Counted from the stretch's first letter, positions 7,935 to 17,982 are shown. The stretch is 64,000 bases of DNA from Sphingobacterium sp. SYP-B4668 (GCF_027627455.1 NZ_CP115483.1:2418001-2482000); one strand, 5' to 3'. The notes: generated by a model not told the origin, from the letters alone. Numbers and translations: made by a program.

Positions 7935-9833
7935 ATGAAATATCATCAAATATTTGGAGCATTATGCAGCATACTCTTGATGTTTTGCATCGGTTGTTCA
8001 GATTATCTGGATGTTACCCCCCGAAATAAGATTCCTGGGGATGCCGTACTATCAGATCCCAATGGCGTCAAGGCTTTCTTGGCTAACCTGTATTATCAAG
8101 CACCTATTGAAGACCATGTATATCTCCCACGTGCGGGATTCAATGCCCGTGGTAATACCGGATTTCTATCCTTGGCCCAATACGGTATGGAGGCAATCCA
8201 CTCCGAGTGGCCAAACTGGAACGAATATGCGAACGATTGGTGGGAGAAAGGGTACAAATTGAATAGAAGTATCAATATTCTTCTACAGGCTATTCCTAGT
8301 TTAACCATCGCCGATAGCGAAAAGCAAATTTTAGAAGGTGAAGCTGCTTTCTTGAGAGCGTATACCTATTTTGGGCTTGCAAAAAGGTATGGTGGAGTAC
8401 CTCTCATTTTGGAAAATAAAGACTTTACCAATGACTTTGAAATGTTGAAAGTGCCGAGAAGCACCGAGTTGGAAACCTGGGATCTTATTTTGAAGGAATG
8501 TGATAAAGCAATTGCTGCGCTCCCAGAATCACATGCAAATGGGGAGGAGAATAAACGTAGGGCGACCAAATGGGCAGCTTATGCCTTGAAATCTAGAGTG
8601 GCATTACATGCTGCTTCGGTTGCCAAATATTGGGGTAGAGCCCCCCTCTCAGGTGAAGCAGTATCCAAAGGGTTGGTCGGTATGGACGCGAGTGTCGCCA
8701 ACCGTTTTTATAGTGCTTCGATAGAAGCTGCCTTAGCTATTATGAATGCGGGAAAATTCTCATTATATAAAGCACAACCTACAACTCCTGCGGAAGCCAC
8801 CAAGAATTATCAAGAGATGTTCGTTGACCCTAATCTGGCTAGTACTGAAACAATTTTTATAAAAGGCTATGCTCAGGTAGGCAACAACTTGTCCCATGAT
8901 TTGGACGGTTGGAATGGCCCCAATCAAACTTCTGAAGGATTTCCGCATAGAGGGCGTACTAATCCCATCCTTGAGTTAGTCGATCTCTATGAAAGCTACG
9001 ATAATCCAGGCCACGCTGCTCCAATCGTCACGACTATGGACGGTAACGTGTCTGTACCAGAAGGGTATAAAGCGTCTGTAGCCTATAGACATTTTGATAG
9101 TCCAGATGAAATTTTCAAAAATAAGGACGCTCGTTTTTTTGCATCCATCACCTATCCCAATTCGACATGGAAGAATCAGTCTATTGTCATTCAAGGTGGT
9201 ATTGTCCGTCCTGATGGATCTCTATTGGATAGTAGGGGTGAGGTCACAGCTGGCGGTGCGACTTATTATACCTATGGAAAAGAGTTCGCAAATCAGTATT
9301 CAGGATTTGACGGGTCGGCTGATATGACTCGTACTGGATTTTTGATGCGGAAGTTTATGACTGAAAATAATCGATATGCTACTTGGTTACAATCTACCAC
9401 AGATTTCATCGACATGCGCTATGCAGAGGTATTGCTCAATTTTGCCGAAGCTGTGGTAGAGAGTGGTTACAGTGAGCACAATGCTGCCAATCTAGCTGCT
9501 AAGGCAATAAATGATATTCGGTTTCGAGCTGGTCATACAGTAGCGGTAGCGTTAACGTTGGATAATGTAATACGTGAACGTACAGTGGAATTGGCATTTG
9601 AGAATAAGGGATATTGGGACTTGATACGTAGACGGACATTCCATACCACTTTCAATGATAAGATTAAACAGGCATTGGTCCCATTGTTGGATCTTAGAGG
9701 TGTAAAACCACAGTATATCTATGTCCGGAAGAATGTTCCGGGAGCCAATAGCTTGAATTTTCCAGAAAAGGACTATTACAGACATATTCCAAATGTAGCT
9801 GGCAATGGTGTTATTCAAAATCCTCAACATTAA
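7935..9833 (+). CDS. SusD/RagB-family glycan-binding lipoprotein (PUL 1)
   Basis: This 632-residue protein has a lipoprotein signal (LMFCIGCSDYLDVTPRNKIP: lipobox with Cys at about 21) directly followed by the SusD-characteristic DYLDVTP. Other family signatures are AEAAFLRAYTYFGLAKRYGGVPL-type text (EGEAAFLRAYTYFGLA), the TPR helices and the C-terminal ERTVELAFENKGYWDLIRRR. It sits on the outer-membrane surface and hands glycan to the SusC barrel. The start ATG is 12 bases after the susC stop, with the DUF3823 gene 18 bases after its own stop, so the three are cotranscribed. Confidence 0.97.
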   Translation: MKYHQIFGALCSILLMFCIGCSDYLDVTPRNKIPGDAVLSDPNGVKAFLANLYYQAPIEDHVYLPRAGFNARGNTGFLSLAQYGMEAIHSEWPNWNEYANDWWEKGYKLNRSINILLQAIPSLTIADSEKQILEGEAAFLRAYTYFGLAKRYGGVPLILENKDFTNDFEMLKVPRSTELETWDLILKECDKAIAALPESHANGEENKRRATKWAAYALKSRVALHAASVAKYWGRAPLSGEAVSKGLVGMDASVANRFYSASIEAALAIMNAGKFSLYKAQPTTPAEATKNYQEMFVDPNLASTETIFIKGYAQVGNNLSHDLDGWNGPNQTSEGFPHRGRTNPILELVDLYESYDNPGHAAPIVTTMDGNVSVPEGYKASVAYRHFDSPDEIFKNKDARFFASITYPNSTWKNQSIVIQGGIVRPDGSLLDSRGEVTAGGATYYTYGKEFANQYSGFDGSADMTRTGFLMRKFMTENNRYATWLQSTTDFIDMRYAEVLLNFAEAVVESGYSEHNAANLAAKAINDIRFRAGHTVAVALTLDNVIRERTVELAFENKGYWDLIRRRTFHTTFNDKIKQALVPLLDLRGVKPQYIYVRKNVPGANSLNFPEKDYYRHIPNVAGNGVIQNPQH

Positions 9834-9851
9834 TCTTAAAAATTCAATACA

Positions 9852-10553
9852 ATGAAGAAAATCATCCATTTAGTAGCAATAGCTGTATTGGGATTGAGCG
9901 TGTCCTCTTGTGAACTGAGCGAGATTGACAATTACGACAGTCCTAATGCGACCCTCTCGGGCGGTATCTATGATAAGGAAACCAATGAGCTCGTCCAGCA
10001 AGATATCATTCGAGGGATGCAGATCGAATACATAGAGCACGGATTCAGTAATCCACAGACACAATACATTGTGGTGAAAAACGATGGTTCCTATAGGAAC
10101 AACCTCATGTTTGCCAATACATACTCCATTCGACCTGTTCGAGGCAACTTTGTCCCAATCGAAAGCCAAGAGGTACAAGTCAAAGGTGATACCGAAGTAG
10201 ATTTTAAAGTGCAACCATATATTCGCATCCGCAACAGCAGTATCAAACAAGAAGGAAACAAAATTGTTGGAACCTTTCAGATTCAACAGACCGTGACCAA
10301 TCCGGTCAAGCGTATTGGTCTTTTTGCGCATAGTGAGTTGAATGTGGGCGAACCTCTTAATTTGGTGAGCAGCCAATTGGATATCAATGCACAGACAAAC
10401 GAGTCCCAGATCTACCGTTTAGAAATTGATTTGGACACGAATAACGCAAGGCTGGGGAAAGGAAAGTCTTTTTTCTTTCGTATAGGCGCATTGATTGATG
10501 CCAGTGAGGCGAAATTCAATTATGCTCCTGCATTGCGACTTGTTATTCAATAA
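9852..10553 (+). CDS. DUF3823 lipoprotein (PUL 1, probable surface glycan-binding protein)
   Basis: The 233-residue protein has a lipoprotein signal (VSSCELSEIDNYD), followed by the N-terminal segment ATLSGGIYDKETNELVQQD typical of DUF3823, an Ig-like/carboxypeptidase-regulatory-like fold, and a second beta domain ending in YAPALRLVIQ. DUF3823 proteins are regularly encoded immediately after susC/susD in PULs containing GH92 mannosidases, and they occupy the position of SusE/F-like surface binding proteins. The binding function is inference. The gene lies 18 bases after susD and about 144 bases before GH92. Confidence 0.88.
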   Translation: MKKIIHLVAIAVLGLSVSSCELSEIDNYDSPNATLSGGIYDKETNELVQQDIIRGMQIEYIEHGFSNPQTQYIVVKNDGSYRNNLMFANTYSIRPVRGNFVPIESQEVQVKGDTEVDFKVQPYIRIRNSSIKQEGNKIVGTFQIQQTVTNPVKRIGLFAHSELNVGEPLNLVSSQLDINAQTNESQIYRLEIDLDTNNARLGKGKSFFFRIGALIDASEAKFNYAPALRLVIQ

Positions 10554-10697
10554 TTGCAGGTACAAAGATACTCGCAGGTTGGTAATATGTTTAGTTAGTG
10601 AAAAGTTATCCAGATAGGACCAAGACAAAGTGCCATGTAAATGATGGTCAACGAAGGTAGGCCTGTCTGGATTGGCTTTTCCAAAATAGAGATTTTT

Positions 10698-12959
10698 ATG
10701 ATAGCAATACTTAGAAACATTTTCCTTTATTTGTTAGCGCTTTCATGCGCAGGGTGCGTCTCCGTCAAGCAGGGGACGGGACCATCCGATGCCGTAAACC
10801 CCTATATGGGAAATATCAGTCATTTACTTGTGCCGACATATCCCACTATACACTTACCCAATAGCATGCTCCGGGTATATCCCGAACGACAGGACAACAC
10901 CAGTGATCAACTCTATGGCTTGCCCGTCATGGTCACCAGTCATAGGGGGAGGTCAGCTTTCAACCTTAGTGTAGTAGATGGTACTGGCGTCGGTCGCTTC
11001 GATCGGGTATACGCTCTAGACTACGACAATGAGGTCATAAAGCCCCACCTATATACTTCAACGTTGGAGAATGGGGATATGGAAGTCCGCTACGCGCCAT
11101 CCCATCAGTCGGCAATCTATGAAGTCACCTTTGTCCAACCCTATAGCCCGACGTTGGTGTTGAATACACGTGCTGGAACAATATCTGTGGTTGGTAATAG
11201 CATCTTGGCAACTCAGCAGATTGAGAATAATACCACTGTCTTCCTATTTGCCGAAGTAGATCAAGCTCCGATTCAAGCAGGGACACTTTCCCAGCAGGGG
11301 CACCTCCAACCCAATACTACGTTGACAGCATCTGACGATGCTACTGTTGTGATGCAATTTAAAGCCCATACTAGGCAGTTAAAGATTCGTTATGGCATTT
11401 CCTTTATTAGTTTGGAGCAAGCCGAACGAAATCTAAGGAGGGAAATAGAGGATTTTAACCTTGATTTGATTGCCGAACGAGGAAGAAAGCTTTGGGATAG
11501 TACCTTAGGAAAAATAGATGTTAAAGCACTATCCGAGGACGATAGACAAGTTTTTTACACGTCGTTGTATCGATGTTTCGAACGTCCAGTCAATATTTCC
11601 GAAGACGGACGCTATTACAGTGCATTTGACGGTCAAGTGCATACAGACAGTCGTCCCTTCTATACGGACGATTGGATTTGGGATACGTATAGAGCCACAC
11701 ATCCACTGCGACTACTTATTGATCATAAAGTAGAGGCAGATATCATTCAATCTTTTGTCAGGATGGCCCAACAAATGAACGACTTGTGGCTTCCTACTTT
11801 TCCCGAAATCACTGGCGATTCTCGACGGATGAATTCCAATCATGGAGTTGCGACCATTGCTGATGCCTATTTTAAGGGACTTAAGGACTTTGATGTCGCG
11901 ACCGCCTATGAGAGCGGAAGGCGGGCTATCGAAGAGAAGACCTTAGCCCCTTGGTCAGCCTCACGTGCCGGCTGGTTGGACAATTTCTATAAAGAGCACG
12001 GCTACATACCAGCACTGCGTCCAGGTGAGGAAGAGACCGTACCTGAAGTCCATCATTTTGAAAAACGCCAACCTATAGCCGTTACGCTAGGTACAGCATA
12101 TGATGAATGGTGTCTTTCGCGATTAGCAAAGGCATTGGGTAAAGAACAGGATTATCAGCGGTATGCAGAGCATGCCCTCAATTATCGCAATGTGTTCAAT
12201 GCCGAAACCAAGTTCTTCCATCCAAAAGACAAGGATGGAAATTTCATCATGCCGTTTGACTATCGCTACGCTGGTGGACAAGGAGCTCGAGAATATTACG
12301 GCGAAAACAACGGTTGGGTATACCGATGGGATGTACCACATAACGTTGATGACCTGGTCAAATTGATGGGAGGGAGAGAGTCCTTCATCGCTAATCTGGA
12401 TCAGACGTTTAGAGAAGGACTAGGCAAAAGCAAATTTGAGTTCTACAGTCATCTCCCTGATCATACAGGTAACGTTGGGCAGTATTCTATGGCTAATGAA
12501 CCGAGCCTACACATTCCTTATCTGTACAACTATGCTGGTCAACCTTGGAAGTCACAAAAGCGTATCCATCAACTGATACATCAATGGTTTAGAAATGACC
12601 TCATGGGTATGCCAGGCGATGAGGATGGGGGCGGAATGTCCGCTTTTGTCGTATTTTCCATGCTTGGATTTTATCCGGTCACACCGGGTCTGCCCGTGTA
12701 CGTTTTCGGTACCCCTTTTTTCAAGGAATCCAGCATGGCACTTCCAGACAACAAAGTCCTTACTGTGAAGGCCATCAATCTATCTAAGCAAAATAAATAC
12801 ATACAAGCAGTCAAGATCAATGGCCAGCCGTGGAATAAACCTTGGTTTTCACATGCTGATATTTCCGCAGGAGCCACTATTGAACTGACGATGGACAAAT
12901 ATCCCAATAAACAATGGGGGGCTGCCGAGCAGAGCGCACCTCCGTCATTCGTATTTTAG
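10698..12959 (+). CDS. GH92 family alpha-mannosidase, lipoprotein
   Basis: GH92 enzymes are calcium-dependent exo-acting alpha-mannosidases, mostly alpha-1,2. I chose ATG 10698 because it begins a clean lipoprotein signal (MIAILRNIFLYLLALSCAGC); the longer reading from 10641 adds a non-signal-like 19 residues. The resulting 753-residue protein shows GH92 blocks in order: VNPYMGNISHLLVPTYPTIH near the N-terminus, RPFYTDDWIWDTYRATHPL, NSNHGVATIADAYFKG, WRWDVPHN-type YRWDVPHNVDDLV, NEPSLHIPYLYNY and GMPGDEDGGGMSAF. The DED acidic pair in the last block corresponds to the catalytic-base region of the family. It probably removes terminal mannose from N-glycan or mannan fragments at the cell surface or in the periplasm. 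Linkage specificity is unknown. Confidence 0.95.
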   Translation: MIAILRNIFLYLLALSCAGCVSVKQGTGPSDAVNPYMGNISHLLVPTYPTIHLPNSMLRVYPERQDNTSDQLYGLPVMVTSHRGRSAFNLSVVDGTGVGRFDRVYALDYDNEVIKPHLYTSTLENGDMEVRYAPSHQSAIYEVTFVQPYSPTLVLNTRAGTISVVGNSILATQQIENNTTVFLFAEVDQAPIQAGTLSQQGHLQPNTTLTASDDATVVMQFKAHTRQLKIRYGISFISLEQAERNLRREIEDFNLDLIAERGRKLWDSTLGKIDVKALSEDDRQVFYTSLYRCFERPVNISEDGRYYSAFDGQVHTDSRPFYTDDWIWDTYRATHPLRLLIDHKVEADIIQSFVRMAQQMNDLWLPTFPEITGDSRRMNSNHGVATIADAYFKGLKDFDVATAYESGRRAIEEKTLAPWSASRAGWLDNFYKEHGYIPALRPGEEETVPEVHHFEKRQPIAVTLGTAYDEWCLSRLAKALGKEQDYQRYAEHALNYRNVFNAETKFFHPKDKDGNFIMPFDYRYAGGQGAREYYGENNGWVYRWDVPHNVDDLVKLMGGRESFIANLDQTFREGLGKSKFEFYSHLPDHTGNVGQYSMANEPSLHIPYLYNYAGQPWKSQKRIHQLIHQWFRNDLMGMPGDEDGGGMSAFVVFSMLGFYPVTPGLPVYVFGTPFFKESSMALPDNKVLTVKAINLSKQNKYIQAVKINGQPWNKPWFSHADISAGATIELTMDKYPNKQWGAAEQSAPPSFVF

Positions 12960-13040
12960 TAGTCCACCTTTATGTAACGGTTGACACATATGGCTATAAA
13001 GGTTTATCATGGATTCGTTTCCAAGTTCATAATTTAACAT

Positions 13041-13085
13041 TAACAAAGGTCTAGCTCATTTTATTGCAGTGCTGGGCCTTTGTTA
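13041..13085 (+). terminator. Strong hairpin after PUL 1
   Basis: The arms TAACAAAGGTCTAGC (13041-13055) and GCTGGGCCTTTGTTA (13071-13085) pair over 15 positions with two G-U pairs and a 15-base loop. It lies 82 bases after the GH92 stop. No T-run follows, so it may stabilise the 3' end of the mRNA rather than terminate by itself. Confidence 0.6.
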
Positions 13086-13151
13086 TGGTAATTAGTCTAT
13101 TGACGTTCTACAATCCAATGATAGGTCCAAAGTTCCTTCCTTCATCAAAAT

Positions 13152-13184
13152 TTTGATACATATGAAATTTCTTTCGTAATTTTA
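13152..13184 (+). promoter_or_regulatory. Bacteroidota-type promoter of the AraC gene
   Basis: TTTG (13152-13155), 21 bases, then TAATTTTA (13177-13184) matches TTTG-N19/21-TAnnTTTG in all but the last base. The start point would be near 13189, about 22 bases before the ATG at 13211. Confidence 0.5.
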
Positions 13185-13210
13185 GGAATAGAATATTTAA
13201 CCAATTGGCT

Positions 13211-14038
13211 ATGCAATCCCAATCATATCTTCCGCATGAGTCGCTAAGGCCTTACGTTCAATGTTTCGTCTATTCATGTGTTGGAGATCCAAACGATGTT
13301 GGATTACAAGAACTAGATCTTTTTCCGGTAGGATACAGTCTTATGGCATTTATTCTTAAAGAGAGCCATCAACTTTTTAATTTCGGCACTAACAAGAGTT
13401 ATGATGTCCGATTTAATTTTACAGGCCAATTGGATCGATACCATCATCTTTTAGCATCCTCTTCGTCAATGATCTATGTGCTATTCAAGCCCCATGGAGC
13501 CTATCAATTGTTAGGTATTCCGCAACATTTGCTTAAAAATGAATGTACATCGCTATTCGATTTAATGGGCAGTAGTATTCATGAAATATTTTCCAAGATG
13601 GAAGACCAAGCACATAGTCCCAAGGCCGTGATAGCTCTCCTAGAGCAGTGGCTGTTGCAACAGTTTCATAGGCATCGTCATCTGGATACCAATCGCATTC
13701 GCTTGGTCTGTGAGGAGATTATCCTGCACAAGGGGAAGCTGTCTATTCAAGAATTGAATAGTACTTGTGGTATGTCTAAGAGTTCTATGGAACATTATTT
13801 TAAAGAGCAGGTGGGCCTCTCTCCAAAGGTGTATAGCCGCATTGTACGTTTTAATCAATTGAATAGGTTCTTAAGGGCAGGTGCTACTACTGATTGGATG
13901 GAGATTGTCGATCGCTATGGCTATTTCGACCAGTCCCATTTTATCCACGAGTTCAAGCATTTCTTTGGATATTCGCCTTCCCAAATGCATTTGAGTTACC
14001 AAAATCTCGCTGAGCATATCACCTCTATCGATAAATAG
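13211..14038 (+). CDS. AraC-family transcriptional regulator (DUF6597-type N-terminus)
   Basis: The 275-residue protein has an N-terminal beta-rich cupin-like part (SYLPHESLRPYVQCFVYS, then GYSLMAFILKESHQLFNFG, and MIYVLFKPHGAYQLLGIP) of the DUF6597 type, and a C-terminal AraC double helix-turn-helix (about 170-265). In the latter, LSIQELNSTCGMSKSSMEHYF is the first HTH and WMEIVDRYGYFDQSHFIHEFKHFFGYSPSQ the second, with the family-typical DQSHFIHEF. A reading from TTG 13205 adds only two residues; I prefer ATG 13211. It stands alone downstream of PUL 1 with its own promoter, so a link to mannoside use is possible but not shown. Confidence 0.93.
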   Translation: MQSQSYLPHESLRPYVQCFVYSCVGDPNDVGLQELDLFPVGYSLMAFILKESHQLFNFGTNKSYDVRFNFTGQLDRYHHLLASSSSMIYVLFKPHGAYQLLGIPQHLLKNECTSLFDLMGSSIHEIFSKMEDQAHSPKAVIALLEQWLLQQFHRHRHLDTNRIRLVCEEIILHKGKLSIQELNSTCGMSKSSMEHYFKEQVGLSPKVYSRIVRFNQLNRFLRAGATTDWMEIVDRYGYFDQSHFIHEFKHFFGYSPSQMHLSYQNLAEHITSIDK

Positions 14039-14193
14039 CCGCTTTGTCATTCTGTATTACTCCTGATAAGTTTGGGCTTTTTTACAATCCAATTCTTTGC
14101 AAGTAACCTAATTTTACCTTTGACAGGAGATGGTAGCTTTGCTTATCTATGCAGTTCACTTCTCTCTCGCGTATGGACTAACTAATTAAGGTT

Positions 14194-15459
14194 ATGAAAA
14201 AGAAGTGGATTAATATCATATTGATACTCGTCGTAGCATCATCAGTCGCTGAGGGCCAATTGCTGGATAAAATTGGTAAGAAAGTAGAGCGGAAAGTAAA
14301 TCAACGTATTGACCGCAAGACCGACAAAGCGATTGATAAGACCTTGGACAAAGCTGAAGACGTTATTGAAGGGAGCTCCACTAGGTCTAAGCCATCCACT
14401 AGACCCGAGAAGAATGGAAGTACAAGCGTAGGCCCTGTTGACTCACCTATGGCCGATGACTTCAGCTATGACTCGAAATTTGACTTTGTACCAGGAGATA
14501 AGATTCTGTTTTATGACGATTTCGAACAGGAGGCTATCGGCGATTTCCCTTCACGATGGAGTACGAATGGTGCTGGTGAGGTCGTATCCCTAAGGAGTGA
14601 GCAAGGTAAATGGCTCAGAATACCCGACAATAGCATTAGTTTTCCAGAGTTAGGAAGCCTACTCCCCCAGCATTTTACCATCGAGTTTGATTTGTATTAC
14701 CCTGAGATAGGTAAAAGACCACCGATTACATTTGGATTTACCGAAGTGGCATCCCCAGATAGAACGCCATTGCTGCATAAAAATATTTTCTATTTTTTAA
14801 TTCCACCCTCGGTCAAACAAGCTATTGGTTACAGCACGACTATGTATTCTGGAAGAGAGACATTGTTGGAATGGCCAGTCGACAAAAGGGTGAACATCAA
14901 AAACCATGTCAGTATTGCTATCAACGGTACTAGAGTCAGATTGTACATTCAAGGTCGTAAGATTGTTGATCTACCCAAAGGGTTTGATAAAGCAACCTAT
15001 CGCAACAATTTTCATTTTCGTTCAGCACAACTATTGCCCAAGGCTACAGATGCCTTCTATATCAGTAATCTACGCATAGCCGAGACTGATAAGGACGCTA
15101 GGAGTTTGCTTGCTGAGGGGGGCAAGTACAGCACCACGGGCATTTATTTCAATACTGGTACAGCCGTAATTAAGCCGCAGTCTCAAGCGGTACTCAAAGA
15201 ACTGGCAGCCCTGTTAAATGAAAATAGCGAGCTGCGCCTACTTATTGTCGGCCATACAGACAATGTGGGTAATACGGCCACTAATCTAAGACTATCTGAG
15301 CAACGAGCCATTGCCGTCAAGACAGCTCTGTGTACGCACTTTGGTATTGAAGACCAACGGCTATCGATTATAGGAAAGGGGCAATCCGACCCTGTGGCAG
15401 ACAACCAGACAGTAGAAGGACGCGCACAAAATAGAAGGGTCGAGTTTTTACGACAGTAA
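14194..15459 (+). CDS. Secreted OmpA-family protein with ConA-like middle domain
   Basis: The protein is 421 residues. It has a signal peptide (1-21), a highly charged helical region (about 22-75, GKKVERKVNQRIDRKTDKAIDK), a LamG/ConA-like beta domain (about 100-295, starting at DKILFYDDFEQE) and a C-terminal OmpA peptidoglycan-binding domain (about 310-421). The OmpA part shows IYFNTGTAVIKPQS, LLIVGHTDNVGN, NLRLSEQRAIAVKTAL and RAQNRRVEF, which carry the Asp and Arg used to bind diaminopimelate. It probably anchors a periplasmic or surface-facing domain to peptidoglycan. It is followed 59 bases later by the propeller lipoprotein; cotranscription is possible. Confidence 0.92.
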   Translation: MKKKWINIILILVVASSVAEGQLLDKIGKKVERKVNQRIDRKTDKAIDKTLDKAEDVIEGSSTRSKPSTRPEKNGSTSVGPVDSPMADDFSYDSKFDFVPGDKILFYDDFEQEAIGDFPSRWSTNGAGEVVSLRSEQGKWLRIPDNSISFPELGSLLPQHFTIEFDLYYPEIGKRPPITFGFTEVASPDRTPLLHKNIFYFLIPPSVKQAIGYSTTMYSGRETLLEWPVDKRVNIKNHVSIAINGTRVRLYIQGRKIVDLPKGFDKATYRNNFHFRSAQLLPKATDAFYISNLRIAETDKDARSLLAEGGKYSTTGIYFNTGTAVIKPQSQAVLKELAALLNENSELRLLIVGHTDNVGNTATNLRLSEQRAIAVKTALCTHFGIEDQRLSIIGKGQSDPVADNQTVEGRAQNRRVEFLRQ

Positions 15460-15518
15460 ATGCTTGTTAAGGAGAGCGTATTGGAGATCATGCATATTAA
15501 TTTAAAAAAACATATAAA

Positions 15519-16550
15519 ATGGATATCACAATGAGATTACTCACCGTCGCGCTTTGCATCACCATGTTCAGTATGTGTGGTGAAAAATCTGATAATGAGC
15601 CGGAGGTGTCAGATAAAGAGCTTTTTGTGTATGTTGGGGGAGGCGAGTCTATCGCAGGTAAGACAGTAGCTAAGTACTGGCGAAATGGAAAAGAAACCCT
15701 TCTTTCCGATCGTGAGTTTTCTACTTCTATCTCAGCAATTGCAGTATCTGAAGGCACCGTTTATAGCGCAGGTACTATGTACAACGGAATGTCTAATATT
15801 GCATTATATTGGAAGAACAACCAACAGATACTACTTACTCCGACAACTAGCAGTGCAAATGCCTTCGGTATCGCAGTCTCCGAGGATGATGTTTACGTGG
15901 TAGGGGCCGAAAAAAGCGCCGCTAGCTTCGAAGCCAAATATTGGAAAAATGGTACGCCTGTATCTCTGAGCAATGGAGCATACAATACATACGGTCGAGG
16001 TATAGCAGTATCGGGTGCAGATGTATATGTGGCCGGTTATGAAAATAACAGTGCAGGATCTATTGCTAAATACTGGAAGAATACTGTCGCCGTTCCATTG
16101 AGTGAACCAGGTGCTTTTAACTATGCTATGGATATAGCTGTGAAAGGTGAGGACCTATATGTAGCTGGATATGCCACTGTCGGAAGCAACACAATAGCCA
16201 AGTATTGGAAAAATACGGAACCGATATTGTTGAGTGATGCGTCTAGCTATGCACAAGCTCATGCGATCTTTATCGCTGGGCAAGATGTATACGTAGCAGG
16301 GTTTGAACACAACAGCGAAAATGTGTCTGTGGCTAAATATTGGAAAAATGGTGTTGCGATACCGCTGTCGGATGGACGTTTTCAAGAAAATGCTAGAGCA
16401 ATCTACATCTTGAATGGTGATGTATATGTGGCCGGATTTCAGGTCAAGAACGGAATCACTTTGGCTAAATATTGGAAAAATGGAAAAGAAGTGTTTGTTG
16501 GAACAGGCGACAACCATGCTACACTTAGCAGTATAGTGGTTGTCCAATGA
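15519..16550 (+). CDS. Lipoprotein with seven YWKN repeats (predicted beta-propeller)
   Basis: The 343-residue protein starts with a signal and lipobox (TMFSMCGEK). A second start at 15531 gives the same signal peptide. The rest consists of repeats of about 45 residues with the consensus AKYWKNG-x-PLSDG-x-AxAIAVSGxDVYVAGY; the YW(K/R)N motif occurs seven times, which would build a seven-bladed propeller. The repeats read like the periodic annotated-value text of surface propeller proteins, and no enzyme motif is visible. A protein-binding or ligand-binding role at the outer membrane is likely but unproven. The repeats have diverged at DNA level, so this is not a recent expansion. Confidence 0.85.
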   Translation: MDITMRLLTVALCITMFSMCGEKSDNEPEVSDKELFVYVGGGESIAGKTVAKYWRNGKETLLSDREFSTSISAIAVSEGTVYSAGTMYNGMSNIALYWKNNQQILLTPTTSSANAFGIAVSEDDVYVVGAEKSAASFEAKYWKNGTPVSLSNGAYNTYGRGIAVSGADVYVAGYENNSAGSIAKYWKNTVAVPLSEPGAFNYAMDIAVKGEDLYVAGYATVGSNTIAKYWKNTEPILLSDASSYAQAHAIFIAGQDVYVAGFEHNSENVSVAKYWKNGVAIPLSDGRFQENARAIYILNGDVYVAGFQVKNGITLAKYWKNGKEVFVGTGDNHATLSSIVVVQ

Positions 16551-16607
16551 AGACTTGGTTGTGCATATTGCTAGACAGCGATCAGTTACTAACTAAAGAT
16601 ATGATTT

Positions 16608-17846
16608 ATGAAATATATACTCCTTGTAATATTTTTTATTTTTTTCCAGACGACAGATGCCCAAGAAGAGAAAAAAGTAGAAGTATTCGAAAAGCCAGAA
16701 AATGCAAAGCCTTTTCAACCTAACGACAAGCTATGCTTCGATTATCAGGTTGTTTTTAGTGGTGTGTTCAATGGAAGACCTACTACCGGCTGTTTCTTTA
16801 TCAATATCGAAATTGGTGCCGTTTTGAGCTTCGGATTTGATCAAGCTACTCAGTCAGGTTGCAACTATGATTTCCAAAGTAAGGATTTCAATGCTTATCT
16901 CTACACGCTTAAAGGGAATACTTATACCTACTATAATAATATAGAGCGAGAACCCAGGTCCAAGATCGAGACGATTAATCACTATGTTCGCACGGGGAAT
17001 ACGGAGTCGGCAAGTCCTGAAAATATGTATGTGGGGAAGAAATTCTACCATAAAGATCATGCAAAAGAATTCGGAGGTGCTCAGTTTAAAGGGCAACAAT
17101 ATGTTTCAGATAATGGTGATATGTCTATTTTCGTTCTGGTTGACGAAAACTTTCCCGATATGTTCGAATCTTACCAATTTTTGGGAGCTTATGGCATTGG
17201 CTTCATCCATACTTCCAAAGGTACCTATTTAGTATTAGGGTATCAACAAGACAAAACCGAATCAGCCATCGTTGATCTGAAGAAAATTGCTGGAAGTGAA
17301 TGCTTTTTAGCTGCAAATTTCAGAAAGGAGGAACTTACCCGTACATCCGTTCACTTGGATGAAACAGATGAGTACTCAATGGATATTGAAAAAAATATCG
17401 CTAAAGCGAAAGTCTTGGTTAGCAGTTGCGCGGCTTTAAAGCTTAAATTTCATGAAGAACAAAAACGTCAGAATGATGAAAAAGCTACCCAATTACATTA
17501 TTTAAAAACAAATAAAGTGGATTATAAAAACCAAAAAGATTTACAAAAAGCCTATGGCAAATATGATCCATTTGCAGTCTTTGTCCTGATGCGAATGGAG
17601 GAAGAATATAAACTTTGTCAGATAGACGAGTATTTGAGTCGTGAGCTTGATAATATTGAAGAAGTAAACAAGGCGATTAAGCGAAAACAATGCCTTTTTC
17701 AAAAGGTAACCAAATTGAAGGCTATAGAATCCAAGGTTGCTTCGGCAAAGCATGCTTATCGAAATGATGATCGTGGATGGAAGGCGGAGCAAAAAAAATC
17801 GCTAATGGCCATACATCAGACAATCAAGGAACATCCATGTAACTGA
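16608..17846 (+). CDS. Secreted protein of unknown function
   Basis: The 412-residue protein begins with a signal peptide (MKYILLVIFFIFFQTTDAQ). Residues about 38-240 are beta-rich and contain Cys residues in a TTGCFFINIE and QSGCNYDF context. Residues about 260-410 are strongly charged and helical, probably coiled coil, with a Cys-containing pattern (SSCAALKLKFHEEQKRQ, MEEEYKLCQIDEYL). I recognise no family. It follows the propeller lipoprotein by 57 bases, and the three genes from 14194 may form one envelope-related unit. Confidence 0.8.
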   Translation: MKYILLVIFFIFFQTTDAQEEKKVEVFEKPENAKPFQPNDKLCFDYQVVFSGVFNGRPTTGCFFINIEIGAVLSFGFDQATQSGCNYDFQSKDFNAYLYTLKGNTYTYYNNIEREPRSKIETINHYVRTGNTESASPENMYVGKKFYHKDHAKEFGGAQFKGQQYVSDNGDMSIFVLVDENFPDMFESYQFLGAYGIGFIHTSKGTYLVLGYQQDKTESAIVDLKKIAGSECFLAANFRKEELTRTSVHLDETDEYSMDIEKNIAKAKVLVSSCAALKLKFHEEQKRQNDEKATQLHYLKTNKVDYKNQKDLQKAYGKYDPFAVFVLMRMEEEYKLCQIDEYLSRELDNIEEVNKAIKRKQCLFQKVTKLKAIESKVASAKHAYRNDDRGWKAEQKKSLMAIHQTIKEHPCN

Positions 17847-17982
17847 TTCCATTTTTTACAGAAGCTTTCAAGCATATTTCCTCTACAAATTATAGCTAAT
17901 AGCGATAATGAGATTTTTTTGTATCTTGTATCCATTAGACGAAGAAGTCTACCAGCTAAATTATTGACCTAACCTTCACGTA

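Noticed and set aside
9870..10376. 168-codon reverse frame opposite the DUF3823 gene
   Set aside because: The forward gene has a lipobox and a conserved family pattern; the reverse frame has neither start context nor a recognisable domain.
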